A stretch of DNA of 64,000 nucleotides from contig NC_050104.1 in the NCBI RefSeq assembly GCF_902167145.1, positions 2,480,001 to 2,544,000 of the forward strand, written 5' to 3'. The stretch is from Zea mays. Lineage: Eukaryota; Streptophyta; Magnoliopsida; Poales; Poaceae. The notes below the pieces were generated by a model, which was not told the origin of the DNA, made no database searches, and worked only from the letters and a program-made list of their open reading frames with translations. Of the stretch, positions 1 through 10,232 are shown piece after piece. The translations under genes were made by a program, and so were the position numbers. Each line of letters opens with the position of its first letter. Position 1 is the stretch's first letter.

Positions 1-134
1 TCATGTATATAATAATTATTAGCTTATGTTGAATGTGGTGGTGATGGATCAACTTATTCTATTCCACAAACCAAATAAAAAAATAAGGAGTAAGAAGAAG
101 ATAGATCAATTCATTCCTCAAACCAAACACACCC
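1..134. mobile_element. MITE right end (Tourist/PIF-Harbinger-like), partial
   Basis: The first 134 bases end in ACCAAACACACCC followed by TTA. In reverse this is GGGTGTGTTTGGT, a terminal inverted repeat seen in many grass Tourist-like MITEs, and TTA is the usual PIF/Harbinger target duplication. The left end lies outside the window, so the partner repeat and the duplication cannot be confirmed. Confidence 0.45.
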
Positions 135-137
135 TTA

Positions 138-390
138 AGGTTGTGAATTTGATCTTGGCCATGCTATAGGACACAATGATACCATAGCACGTCGGCGCTC
201 TTAGGTCATGTATAATCCCATTTAATTTAATATAGGGTTTTTGAAGGGAGCCCGTCATCACCGACAACTGGGGTGGACTCTTCGAGGGCGATGACGCTGC
301 CAACACCGAGATCATCGACGACGGAGCTGTTCGATGAGGCGCAGAAGGTGACCAGCAACGCGTGCGTGCGCGCTCCTCCATCACACGGGA
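138..390. other. Unassigned interval upstream of the gene-fragment chimera
   Basis: The first ~100 bases are AT-rich and carry no recognisable signal. From about 245 the sequence becomes GC-rich and coding-like, and it runs directly into the DUF3537 fragment. I could not assign this coding-like part. It may belong to the upstream part of the same captured array. Confidence 0.4.
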
Positions 391-614
391 AACCTCCGCC
401 GCCTGTTCTACCTCAACAGGCTCCACCGCAACTCTGAGGACGTGCAGACAGGCTACGCCGCGCAGCTCACACGCTCCCTCCACGTTCGCACCGGCTTCGT
501 GCTCCCCTACGCAGTAGCCGAGGCCGCGTACCAGGCCTACGGGTACCGCGCTGCTGCCACCGCCGTCGCCGCGTACTCATGGTGGTGGGCCATTGCAGCC
601 TGCGCTGTCGAGGT
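391..614 (+). pseudogene. DUF3537 membrane-protein fragment, first part
   Basis: An open frame runs from NLRRLFYLNRL through GYAAQLTRSLHVRTGFVLPY and AVAEAAYQAYGYRAA to AIAACAVEV. The pattern (GY.QL.RS, then FVLP, then AEAAY) is that of the plant DUF3537 family, sometimes named extracellular ligand-gated ion channel proteins, which are multi-pass membrane proteins of unclear function. Only part of the family domain is present, with no start and no C-terminus. The frame is cut at codon GT|C by the Sirevirus insertion and resumes at 17825-17884 after the 3' LTR with the target duplication GAGGT, so the two parts were one sequence before insertion. No intron is seen within the fragment. The family call is from memory of the motif pattern and is moderately sure. 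Confidence 0.6.
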
Positions 615-655
615 TGAAAGGGAAATGTGCCCTTGGGTCATTTCTAGTATATTTT
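615..655 (+). repeat. Sirevirus 5' LTR, first 41 bp (before the nested insertion)
   Basis: The first 41 bases of the 5' LTR match the start of the 3' LTR at 16557. They end in ATTTT (651-655), the left copy of the target duplication of the element inserted at 656. Confidence 0.9.
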
Positions 656-3600
656 TGTAACACCCGGATTTTAGGGGTCCAAAACCCGGGCGCTAACATA
701 AACACCAGGTATGCTGGGACCAAGTCTCACACATATGATGTAAAGTGGCACAGGATCGAATGTCACATCTTTATATATAACAGGAGTTCTATACAAAATA
801 AATAATTACATTATAAGGAGACAACGGTCCAGCAACCCAAAGTTGACTGGGAGACGACGGCCTAGACCACTCACGAACTCATCACAGCATCCTCCACGCG
901 CCTCATCCTGTGGTACCTGCTCCTGACCTGTGGGGGGGGTGTGAGACAGCAAGAGTGAGCTCACATACGTTCATCGCTCAGCAAGTTGTGGGGAATAATG
1001 TGTATGAACTCGCCAAAGGTGGGAGCTCATGTGAAGTGTAAGGCTTACCAAAGAGGATGGCTGAAGCTGAGCATTGCTTTTAAAGTTGGTCAAATTTTTA
1101 TTAGCCATTACTAAGTATAAGTAAATACCAACCCAATTAAATAGTAGAACAGAAGTAACAACATCACCTGCGATGCAATGCATATGACAAATTGAATTTA
1201 AGTTCCATAGATTAATCATGTGAGTGTCCGAGCCGCTCATGACCGTGAGCACGGCTAGTATACCAGTTTTACACTCTGCAGAGGTTGCGCATCTTTACCC
1301 ACAAGTCATGTTACCCATCTGCCAAGGGATCGCGACTTCCCATACACCTCTACCGAGGAGGCGAGGCAGGGTAACACTACGAGGCCTTTACAAAGTTCCA
1401 CTAGCTTCAGAAAACCCGCTACAGTTTATAGGAAGCTCCAATGCAGGAATCCCTTGCAGGACCGCCATCACAGCAAAATCCTCCCGAGGGCCTCCCCAGG
1501 AATCCCTTGCAGGACCGCCATCACAGCAAAATCCTCCCGAGGGCCTTCCCAGGAATCCCTTGCAGGACCGCCATCACAGCAAAATCCTCCCGAGGGCCTC
1601 CCTACACTGACCACTCCCCTACTGCCCTTGCCCCTTTCGGGTAAGGTAGTCTTCCACTAGCTTTCCTAATAAATCGGCCAAGGGCGTCCCATTAAACCCT
1701 TGTGGTAGCACTGTTTTCCCGGGTGGTTCTCCATGTTCCAATTAACATAATGATCTTATCATGAACAGTGATAATAAACAGATAATAAAAGTGTGATCAT
1801 GAATAATGTATCTTCATACCCAAACCACATAAAGCACTAGCAAGTACTACCCAAAAAGTTCAGTGGTAAACAAGGTATAAAGATAGACAAACTAGGGTAA
1901 CCTATTGGGTCCCATCAAAATTAACCTATGCAGATCATTATGATTAATCAGAACATGGCTGGGTAAAAAGAAGTGATCAAGGGCACAACTTGCCTGGCAC
2001 TTGAGATTCCAGGTACCAACTTGCTCTTCAGGTGACACGTGTCCTCACGCTAGTCGTAGCAATACAAACAAGTAGTGTATAGGCAAAATTAACATCACAC
2101 CAAACATAAGAACAAACTGCGTAATAACGATCTACGCGATACTACGAGATCGTAGAAACAAGAACCACTAAATTCGGAGCTACGGATATTGAGTTATGAA
2201 TTTCCGAAATCAATTAGCACCTAGAATAGATTAATTCAATTGAGCAATTTTAATTCAAGTTTCATGGTTAAACAAAGGTACTAAGTGATAAACGATATTA
2301 AAACAAAATTAATGCCACTGAAATGAATCAATTTGGAGTTAAAATGAATTAAATATGAATTAAACAAGTTTTAAGATTTATTTTTATACTACAAATCAAT
2401 TTCTAATATTAATTATCTAGTTTCTCTGTTATCTGGACTGCGCGTCATTTACTAAGAAGCTCGAGGTTTAATTCGCAAAATCTACCAGACTCAACCCTGA
2501 CCCGAGGTGGACGGCGGGTTGATTCTTATACTTCTCAGGGTCTCTTGTGTAAAACGCCTACGACGAAGGGGTATGGTTAATTCTGAGCCGCGAGATCAGA
2601 TAGCGACGGTCCAGATTAGATCTGCCCCCAACGAACCGGTACGCGATCACATCCGTCCGATCGACGACCGACGACGCGGATTTAAAATACTCCAACCCGC
2701 CCAGAATCGCCCGATCGAGATCAAATGGCTCATAACCAAACTGGGCGAACCGGCATCCATATCTAATCGTGGCCACATGCCCATGATCCAACGGCTGGCC
2801 GGGTTTCTTCCTCCCACGACGACTCCGGGCGGTGCCACTGTGTGCCCACGGCGGCGCCGTTGACAGCAACTGGGCAACCCGACCGGCCAGCGATTCGGCC
2901 CCAAATCGAATCAAGGCTACCCGTTAAGAAGCCAACAACGAACGTGTGAGGGGGTTTCTTACCGGATTTTATGTTGCGAAGTCGTCCGCCCACGGTGGCG
3001 GCAATTCTTCGAACGCCGGCGACGAATTACGCCAGCAACGCATGCCAAACGCACCCGGGAAAACCACGTACGGAAGCGGTGAACACCGGCGATGCCCCAG
3101 GACCCGTCGTCGAGGCCAGAGCAACGAGGAGGACGCAGATCAATGGTGGCGGCAACCTCTCTGTTCCATCTCTCTCCCATGGATTCGCTCAGCAATATGG
3201 ATCACGGCGGCTACTAACCCTCTTGGCGAGCACACGATGGCGGCGTCAATCGGGCACTGGACGAAGGTGAGGGCAAGTGGCTACGCGGCGGCTGTGAGGT
3301 CTTCCAACGGCGCGCGGCGTTGGGTTTCCTCCCGTGATTTCTCTCTCCTCTGTTCTTGTGACCACGGTGGACCTCGGCGTTCGTTCACAGGGTCGGGCGA
3401 GGGAGCAGGGCTCGGGATTTATAGCGCCGCGGATTCCGCAAGAGCTGGCGGGAGAACCGCGCCCTTCCAGGCCGAGTTCGTTCGATCCGCACGGATTCCG
3501 CGCCACCGGTACCGAGGTAGACAGAGATACGCGCGTTTCTGTTACGAACGACGCGGCGGAGAAGAAGGAGCTGACCATGCGGCCCCACGCGTAAGCGCCG

Positions 3601-4167
3601 CGAGCGGAACGCGAGAAGGATAAGAGTGGCGGCAGCAGCGGAGCTGGCGGGCGCTGATGGGCCTAGGGTTTAGGTTAGTTGGGCCAGGGAAATTTGGCCC
3701 GCACAGGTATGAGTCTCCTTTTCTGTTTTTTTTTTTTACTTTCTTATTTTTGGCTGAGTTCATAAAGTTCAAATTCAAATTTAAATTTAAACAAATTCTA
3801 AATGCACATTCAAAATTCCAATATGATGCAAAGTATATTTATTTATTATTCCTATTTCTCTAAATAAACATGCTTCAACACATAAAGAATGAATCATACA
3901 ATTAAATAATTAAGTACCCTTCTTGTATTATTAAATAGAGTTAGTAATAACTTATTTCAAGATTTAAATGTTTATTACCATGAAATCTTCATGAGACAAC
4001 ACTTTCGTATAATTATTTAGAGAATAGTTTAAAGCATAAGATTTAATGTTTAATTATTTAAGTCCCTAGAGGTTCTTTTCATCGATTACCTTGCTTCAAA
4101 ACACAAGAATTTAATATCTTGAGAAATCTTTCCAAATTTACCAGGAATATAATTTTAGGTTGTTACA
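656..4167 (-). repeat. LARD LTR, left copy (3' LTR of the minus-strand element)
   Basis: This 3,512 bp LTR has a GC-rich central block (about 2500-3700) between AT-rich ends. Short open frames inside the GC-rich block occur identically in the other LTR and resemble no protein I know. A 53 bp triplication sits at 1448-1606. Confidence 0.9.
1448..1606. repeat. 53 bp minisatellite, three copies, in the LARD left LTR
   Basis: The unit begins AATCCCTTGCAGGACCGCC and starts at 1448, 1501 and 1554. Related LTRs near 21500 and 60500 carry only one unit-like stretch, so the expansion is specific to this element. Confidence 0.9.
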
Positions 4168-4184
4168 AATTCTACCCCCCTTAA
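4168..4184 (-). other. Polypurine tract of the LARD element
   Basis: Read on the minus strand this is TTAAGGGGGGTAGAATT directly before the LTR start TGTAACAACC. That is the expected place for priming plus-strand DNA synthesis and it fixes the element as minus-strand. Confidence 0.75.
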
Positions 4185-5467
4185 TAGAAATCTCGTCCTC
4201 GAGATTTGTAAGGACAGGGATGTAAAAAGCTCTATTTATAATTTAGCCTTTAACTTCTAATTAGTTTAAGAATTAAGAAGTTTCATGTTATTTAGATAGT
4301 GGTTATGAAAGCATGGGTATGTATATCCACTTTATTATGTAGTATAATAAGATGTCTTTAAAGTATGGATGGGTTTGGGTACGAAAGAGTAAGGTAAGGA
4401 AAGACTCCATCAAGATTATGGATCTTGATTCCTTTCAAAATCTGGCTTGAATCTTATCTTTCCTTGATTTGACGAGGTTGATCACCTTTGATCTTTGGTC
4501 TTGACATCATCATCCGAGCTACCGACATATAGTTAGAATAGCTTGTAGATAAGAACATTTAGCTAATAGGTAGATGGCATAGGATGAGTGTGCTATAGCC
4601 AAACAGGGGTCTAGTTGCTTTGTTAGGTTGGCTAGGTACAAATCTTTAGGAATATGTAGGTTAGTTGGGCAGGTTAGAATATTTTGTTGTGAAATAAATA
4701 GTTTAGGCAACCTATCAAAATATATAGGTTAGGTTGTTTGTGTATTGATCGGATTGGCCTAAGCCACCAATTTAGGTTTAGGTGAATTAGGAGTATGGCC
4801 CTATTCCTTGTACCAGCATTAAGTAACTCACTCTAGATTAGATCATACTAGATTAGATAAAGTCTAGATTAGGTTGGTATGACTAGATTAAACAAGTTTA
4901 AGTTATAAAGATTTACTAGGGTAGGATAAATATCATTAGGATATGTTAGAATCTTTTGAGATAAGATGGATCTATTAAGATAAGAGAGGGTATTTTAAGA
5001 TAAGATGGATCTATGAGTGTAGGATAGAGTCTTTTAAGATGAGATGGATATTGTTAGGCTAGATACTTTAATGAGGGATAATCTAGTTTGTCTAGTTATT
5101 TTGATGAGCATTTTTTTTCCTATATGTATATGCAGATGTAATTGTGGACATTACTCCACAACTCATCACACTCAATCAAAGATCCAAATCAAACAAGTAT
5201 CATAAGAACAAGCATTCAAGCATATAGATACTTACAAAAATAGTTTTGATTTTGTCCCTAAGATGAGGTCTCCTATCCTAAAGTTCACTAGATTTCAAAG
5301 TGTGAAATCCACATTTGTCTTTAGAAAGGGAAAGGTGAGAATAATCAGAGTAAAGCAGAAATAGATGAGAAAAGATTAAGAAAAGTTTAGAAAAGAATCA
5401 GAGTAGCAAAGGTAAGTAAGTAAGGGGTGTCCAGTTCTATCTAGGTTCCGTCCTACAGTCAACATTC
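4185..5467 (-). other. Non-coding interior of the LARD element
   Basis: About 1.28 kb of AT-rich DNA with many degenerate short repeats of the type AGATTAGAT, AAGATGGAT and TAGGTTAG. No reading frame longer than about 60 codons and no gag, protease, RT or integrase motif is present. Blocks such as the GATCAAAGATCCAAATC and AGAATAATCAGAG regions are matched in reverse by the interior of the second family member at 61310-62611, so the interior is conserved between copies although it does not code. Confidence 0.75.
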
Positions 5468-5478
5468 CTCTGATACCA
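5468..5478 (-). other. Primer binding site of the LARD element (initiator Met tRNA)
   Basis: On the minus strand the sequence is TGGTATCAGAG, complementary to the 3' end of plant initiator methionine tRNA, four bases from the end of the LTR at 5483. Confidence 0.85.
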
Positions 5479-5482
5479 CTTC

Positions 5483-8400
5483 TGTAACACCCGGATTTTA
5501 GGGGTCCAAAACCCGGGCGCTAACATAAACACCAGGTATGCTGGGACCAAGTCTCACACATATGATGTAAAGTGGCACAGGATCGAATGTCACATCTTTA
5601 TATATAACAGGAGTTCTATACAAAATAAATAATTACATTATAAGGAGACAACGGTCCAGCAACCCAAAGTTGACTGGGAGACGACGGCCTAGACCACTCA
5701 CGAACTCATCACAGCATCCTCCACGCGCCTCATCCTGTGGTACCTGCTCCTGACCTGTGGGGGGGGTGTGAGACAGCAAGAGTGAGCTCACATACGTTCA
5801 TCGCTCAGCAAGTTGTGGGGAATAATGTGTATGAACTCGCCAAAGGTGGGAGCTCATGTGAAGTGTAAGGCTTACCAAAGAGGATGGCTGAAGCTGAGCA
5901 TTGCTTTTAAAGTTGGTCAAATTTTTATTAGCCATTACTAAGTATAAGTAAATACCAACCCAATTAAATAGTAGAACAGAAGTAACAACATCACCTGCGA
6001 TGCAATGCATATGACAAATTGAATTTAAGTTCCATAGATTAATCATGTGAGTGTCCGAGCCGCTCATGACCGTGAGCACGGCTAGTATACCAGTTTTACA
6101 CTCTGCAGAGGTTGCGCATCTTTACCCACAAGTCATGTTACCCATCTGCCAAGGGATCGCGACTTCCCATACACCTCTACCGAGGAGGCGAGGCAGGGTA
6201 ACACTACGAGGCCTTTACAAAGTTCCACTAGCTTCAGAAAACCCGCTACAGTTTATAGGAAGCTCCAATGCAGGAATCCCTTGCAGGACCGCCATCACAG
6301 CAAAATCCTCCCGAGGGCCTCCCCAGGAATCCCTTGCAGGACCGCCATCACAGCAAAATCCTCCCGAGGGCCTTCCCAGGAATCCCTTGCAGGACCGCCA
6401 TCACAGCAAAATCCTCCCGAGGGCCTCCCTACACTGACCACTCCCCTACTGCCCTTGCCCCTTTCGGGTAAGGTAGTCTTCCACTAGCTTTCCTAATAAA
6501 TCGGCCAAGGGCGTCCCATTAAACCCTTGTGGTAGCACTGTTTTCCCGGGTGGTTCTCCATGTTCCAATTAACATAATGATCTTATCATGAACAGTGATA
6601 ATAAACAGATAATAAAAGTGTGATCATGAATAATGTATCTTCATACCCAAACCACATAAAGCACTAGCAAGTACTACCCAAAAAGTTCAGTGGTAAACAA
6701 GGTATAAAGATAGACAAACTAGGGTAACCTATTGGGTCCCATCAAAATTAACCTATGCAGATCATTATGATTAATCAGAACATGGCTGGGTAAAAAGAAG
6801 TGATCAAGGGCACAACTTGCCTGGCACTTGAGATTCCAGGTACCAACTTGCTCTTCAGGTGACACGTGTCCTCACGCTAGTCGTAGCAATACAAACAAGT
6901 AGTGTATAGGCAAAATTAACATCACACCAAACATAAGAACAAACTGCGTAATAACGATCTACGCGATACTACGAGATCGTAGAAACAAGAACCACTAAAT
7001 TCGGAGCTACGGATATTGAGTTATGAATTTCCGAAATCAATTAGCACCTAGAATAGATTAATTCAATTGAGCAATTTTAATTCAAGTTTCATGGTTAAAC
7101 AAAGGTACTAAGTGATAAACGATATTAAAACAAAATTAATGCCACTGAAATGAATCAATTTGGAGTTAAAATGAATTAAATATGAATTAAACAAGTTTTA
7201 AGATTTATTTTTATACTACAAATCAATTTCTAATATTAATTATCTAGTTTCTCTGTTATCTGGACTGCGCGTCATTTACTAAGAAGCTCGAGGTTTAATT
7301 CGCAAAATCTACCAGACTCAACCCTGACCCGAGGTGGACGGCGGGTTGATTCTTATACTTCTCAGGGTCTCTTGTGTAAAACGCCTACGACGAAGGGGTA
7401 TGGTTAATTCTGAGCCGCGAGATCAGATAGCGACGGTCCAGATTAGATCTGCCCCCAACGAACCGGTACGCGATCACATCCGTCCGATCGACGACCGACG
7501 ACGCGGATTTAAAATACTCCAACCCGCCCAGAATCGCCCGATCGAGATCAAATGGCTCATAACCAAACTGGGCGAACCGGCATCCATATCTAATCGTGGC
7601 CACATGCCCATGATCCAACGGCTGGCCGGGTTTCTTCCTCCCACGACGACTCCGGGCGGTGCCACTGTGTGCCCACGGCGGCGCCGTTGACAGCAACTGG
7701 GCAACCCGACCGGCCAGCGATTCGGCCCCAAATCGAATCAAGGCTACCCGTTAAGAAGCCAACAACGAACGTGTGAGGGGGTTTCTTACCGGATTTTATG
7801 TTGCGAAGTCGTCCGCCCACGGTGGCGGCAATTCTTCGAACGCCGGCGACGAATTACGCCAGCAACGCATGCCAAACGCACCCGGGAAAACCACGTACGG
7901 AAGCGGTGAACACCGGCGATGCCCCAGGACCCGTCGTCGAGGCCAGAGCAACGAGGAGGACGCAGATCAATGGTGGCGGCAACCTCTCTGTTCCATCTCT
8001 CTCCCATGGATTCGCTCAGCAATATGGATCACGGCGGCTACTAACCCTCTTGGCGAGCACACGATGGCGGCGTCAATCGGGCACTGGACGAAGGTGAGGG
8101 CAAGTGGCTACGCGGCGGCTGTGAGGTCTTCCAACGGCGCGCGGCGTTGGGTTTCCTCCCGTGATTTCTCTCTCCTCTGTTCTTGTGACCACGGTGGACC
8201 TCGGCGTTCGTTCACAGGGTCGGGCGAGGGAGCAGGGCTCGGGATTTATAGCGCCGCGGATTCCGCAAGAGCTGGCGGGAGAACCGCGCCCTTCCAGGCC
8301 GAGTTCGTTCGATCCGCACGGATTCCGCGCCACCGGTACCGAGGTAGACAGAGATACGCGCGTTTCTGTTACGAACGACGCGGCGGAGAAGAAGGAGCTG

Positions 8401-8994
8401 ACCATGCGGCCCCACGCGTAAGCGCCGCGAGCGGAACGCGAGAAGGATAAGAGTGGCGGCAGCAGCGGAGCTGGCGGGCGCTGATGGGCCTAGGGTTTAG
8501 GTTAGTTGGGCCAGGGAAATTTGGCCCGCACAGGTATGAGTCTCCTTTTCTGTTTTTTTTTTTTACTTTCTTATTTTTGGCTGAGTTCATAAAGTTCAAA
8601 TTCAAATTTAAATTTAAACAAATTCTAAATGCACATTCAAAATTCCAATATGATGCAAAGTATATTTATTTATTATTCCTATTTCTCTAAATAAACATGC
8701 TTCAACACATAAAGAATGAATCATACAATTAAATAATTAAGTACCCTTCTTGTATTATTAAATAGAGTTAGTAATAACTTATTTCAAGATTTAAATGTTT
8801 ATTACCATGAAATCTTCATGAGACAACACTTTCGTATAATTATTTAGAGAATAGTTTAAAGCATAAGATTTAATGTTTAATTATTTAAGTCCCTAGAGGT
8901 TCTTTTCATCGATTACCTTGCTTCAAAACACAAGAATTTAATATCTTGAGAAATCTTTCCAAATTTACCAGGAATATAATTTTAGGTTGTTACA
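5483..8994 (-). repeat. LARD LTR, right copy (5' LTR of the minus-strand element)
   Basis: This is a full direct copy of 656-4167, including the 53 bp triplication at 6275-6433. Translations of all open stretches in both copies are the same residue for residue, which points to zero or nearly zero divergence. Confidence 0.9.
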
Positions 8995-9194
8995 ATTTTG
9001 GTGATTAAGTGTCCAACACATATTAAGTGGGTTATTATATGCCAAATGATGAATGAAGTGCAAATCAACAAGAAGGTATGTTTCTAGACTTAGTACATTT
9101 GTTTTGGGTACTAATGAAGTTACCTAAGTGCTAGAAACAGGAAAAGAAAAAGATTGGAAGAGAGTGCCTGTGTGCAGCCAAGACTCAGCACAGT

Positions 9195-9545
9195 CTGGCA
9201 CAACGGACTGTCCGGTGGTGCACCGGACAGTGTCCGGTGCGCTAGGCTGGTCTCCGGCAAACTGGTCACTCTCGAGAAACTTTGGTGGCGTACGGCTATA
9301 ATTCACCGGACTATCTGGTGGTGCACCGGACTGTCCGGTGAGCCAACGGCCGCCAGCGCAACAGTCGGTCGCCAAATCCGCGGGCGACGCGTGGCCTGCT
9401 CCAACGGTCGATAGGGGGCACCGGACAGTGTCCGGTGCGCCAACCAGCCCAAAGTTGCAACGATCGGTTGCGCCAGGAATGGAAGGAAATCGCGCACCAG
9501 ACATGAACAGTGGTTGTCCGGTGGCACACCGGACTGTCCGGTGCG
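9195..9545. promoter_or_regulatory. Cluster of CACCGGAC/GTCCGGTG palindromes in the Sirevirus LTR
   Basis: At least six palindromic units of the form CACCGGACTGTCCGGTG or CACCGGACAGTGTCCGGTG lie upstream of the TATA box. Similar palindromes are described as conserved cis motifs of Sireviruses. The 3' LTR has extra units, so copy number varies between the two LTRs. Confidence 0.7.
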
Positions 9546-9610
9546 CCACCCGACAGAAGGTAAGATTAGCCATCCAAGAATGTCTCCAACGGCTCCTAGC
9601 TGCCTTAGGG

Positions 9611-9619
9611 CTATAAAAG
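9611..9619 (+). promoter_or_regulatory. TATA box of the Sirevirus 5' LTR
   Basis: CTATAAAAG follows the palindrome cluster and precedes the presumed R region. The same motif is at 17250-17258 in the 3' LTR. Confidence 0.7.
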
Positions 9620-10184
9620 GGACCCCTAGGCGCATGGAAGAGTTACCCAAGCATACTTTGAGCATTCTAAGTCCCACACTCCGTCTCCGCGCACTTGATT
9701 GACTTTGTTAGTGATTTGAGCTCTGTTCTAGTAGTGAACTCGTTGTGCTTCATTCGAGCTCAAGTCTTGGCTTGTGTGTGTGCGTATTGCCGCAGATTTG
9801 TGTGTGTTGCTTCCCACCCTTACTCTTGTGCTTTCACCGTGATCTTTATTGTAAGGGCGAGAGACTCCAACTTGTGGAGATTCCTCGCGAACGGGAAAAG
9901 TGATAAGTAAAGAAAAGCCGTGGTATTCAAGTTGATCATTGGATCACTTGAAAGGGGTTGAGTGCAACCCTCGTCCATTGGGACGCCACAACGTGGAGGT
10001 AGGCAAGTGTTATACTTGCCGAACCACAGGATAAACCCGCGTGTCTTTTGTGATTGTTTTTCCTTGATACTTGTATTCGCAAAAGCTCTCTACTTAGTCA
10101 TACTAACGCTTAACCAAGTTTCGTGGCTATTAGTTGTTGAATTTTACAGGATCACCTATTCACCCCCCTCTAGGTGCTCTCAAT

Positions 10185-10195
10185 TGGTATCGGAG
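10185..10195 (+). other. Primer binding site of the Sirevirus
   Basis: TGGTATCGGAG begins two bases after the LTR end. It differs by one base from the initiator-Met tRNA complement TGGTATCAGAG, as in other plant Copia elements. Confidence 0.75.
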
Positions 10196-10232
10196 TCGTT
10201 CTCTTCACAAAAGGGACTAATCGCCCAAAGAG

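Larger units (their letters stand above)
656..8994 (-). mobile_element. Non-coding LTR retrotransposon with 3.5 kb LTRs (LARD-type), minus orientation
   Basis: Two direct repeats of 3,512 bp (656-4167 and 5483-8994, offset 4,827) flank a 1,315 bp interior. The element starts TGTAACACC, ends TTGTTACA and is bounded by ATTTT at 651-655 and 8995-8999, a clean 5 bp duplication within the Sirevirus LTR. Orientation is minus: beside the right LTR lies CTCTGATACCA, the complement of the initiator-Met tRNA primer site TGGTATCAGAG, and beside the left LTR lies TCTACCCCCCTTAA, a polypurine tract on the minus strand. The interior holds no gag or pol, so movement would need proteins from a related autonomous element. 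The iMet primer site and the TGTAACAC start fit the Del/Tekay chromovirus group, but the family is inferred. The two LTRs look identical in every stretch compared, so the insertion is recent. Confidence 0.9.
9000..10182 (+). repeat. Sirevirus 5' LTR, main part
   Basis: The LTR resumes at TTGGTGATTAAGTG after the ATTTT duplication and ends GGTGCTCTCA, as does the 3' LTR at 17824. It holds repeated CCGGACTGTCCGG-type palindromes between about 9195 and 9545, a TATA box at 9611 and a GT-rich leader. Confidence 0.9.

Noticed and set aside
2946..3623. A 225-codon open frame and its copy at 7773-8450 as genes
   Set aside because: They lie in the GC-rich middle of an LTR, are repeated identically in both LTRs, overlap open frames on the other strand and match no family.
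656..8994. A 3.5 kb segmental tandem duplication
   Set aside because: The repeats are bounded by TG...CA ends, a primer site, a polypurine tract and a 5 bp target duplication, so they are LTRs of one element.
9154..9677. Overlapping frames in the Sirevirus LTRs (also 16752-17338)
   Set aside because: They come from the CCGGACTGTCCGG palindromes, which are open on both strands.
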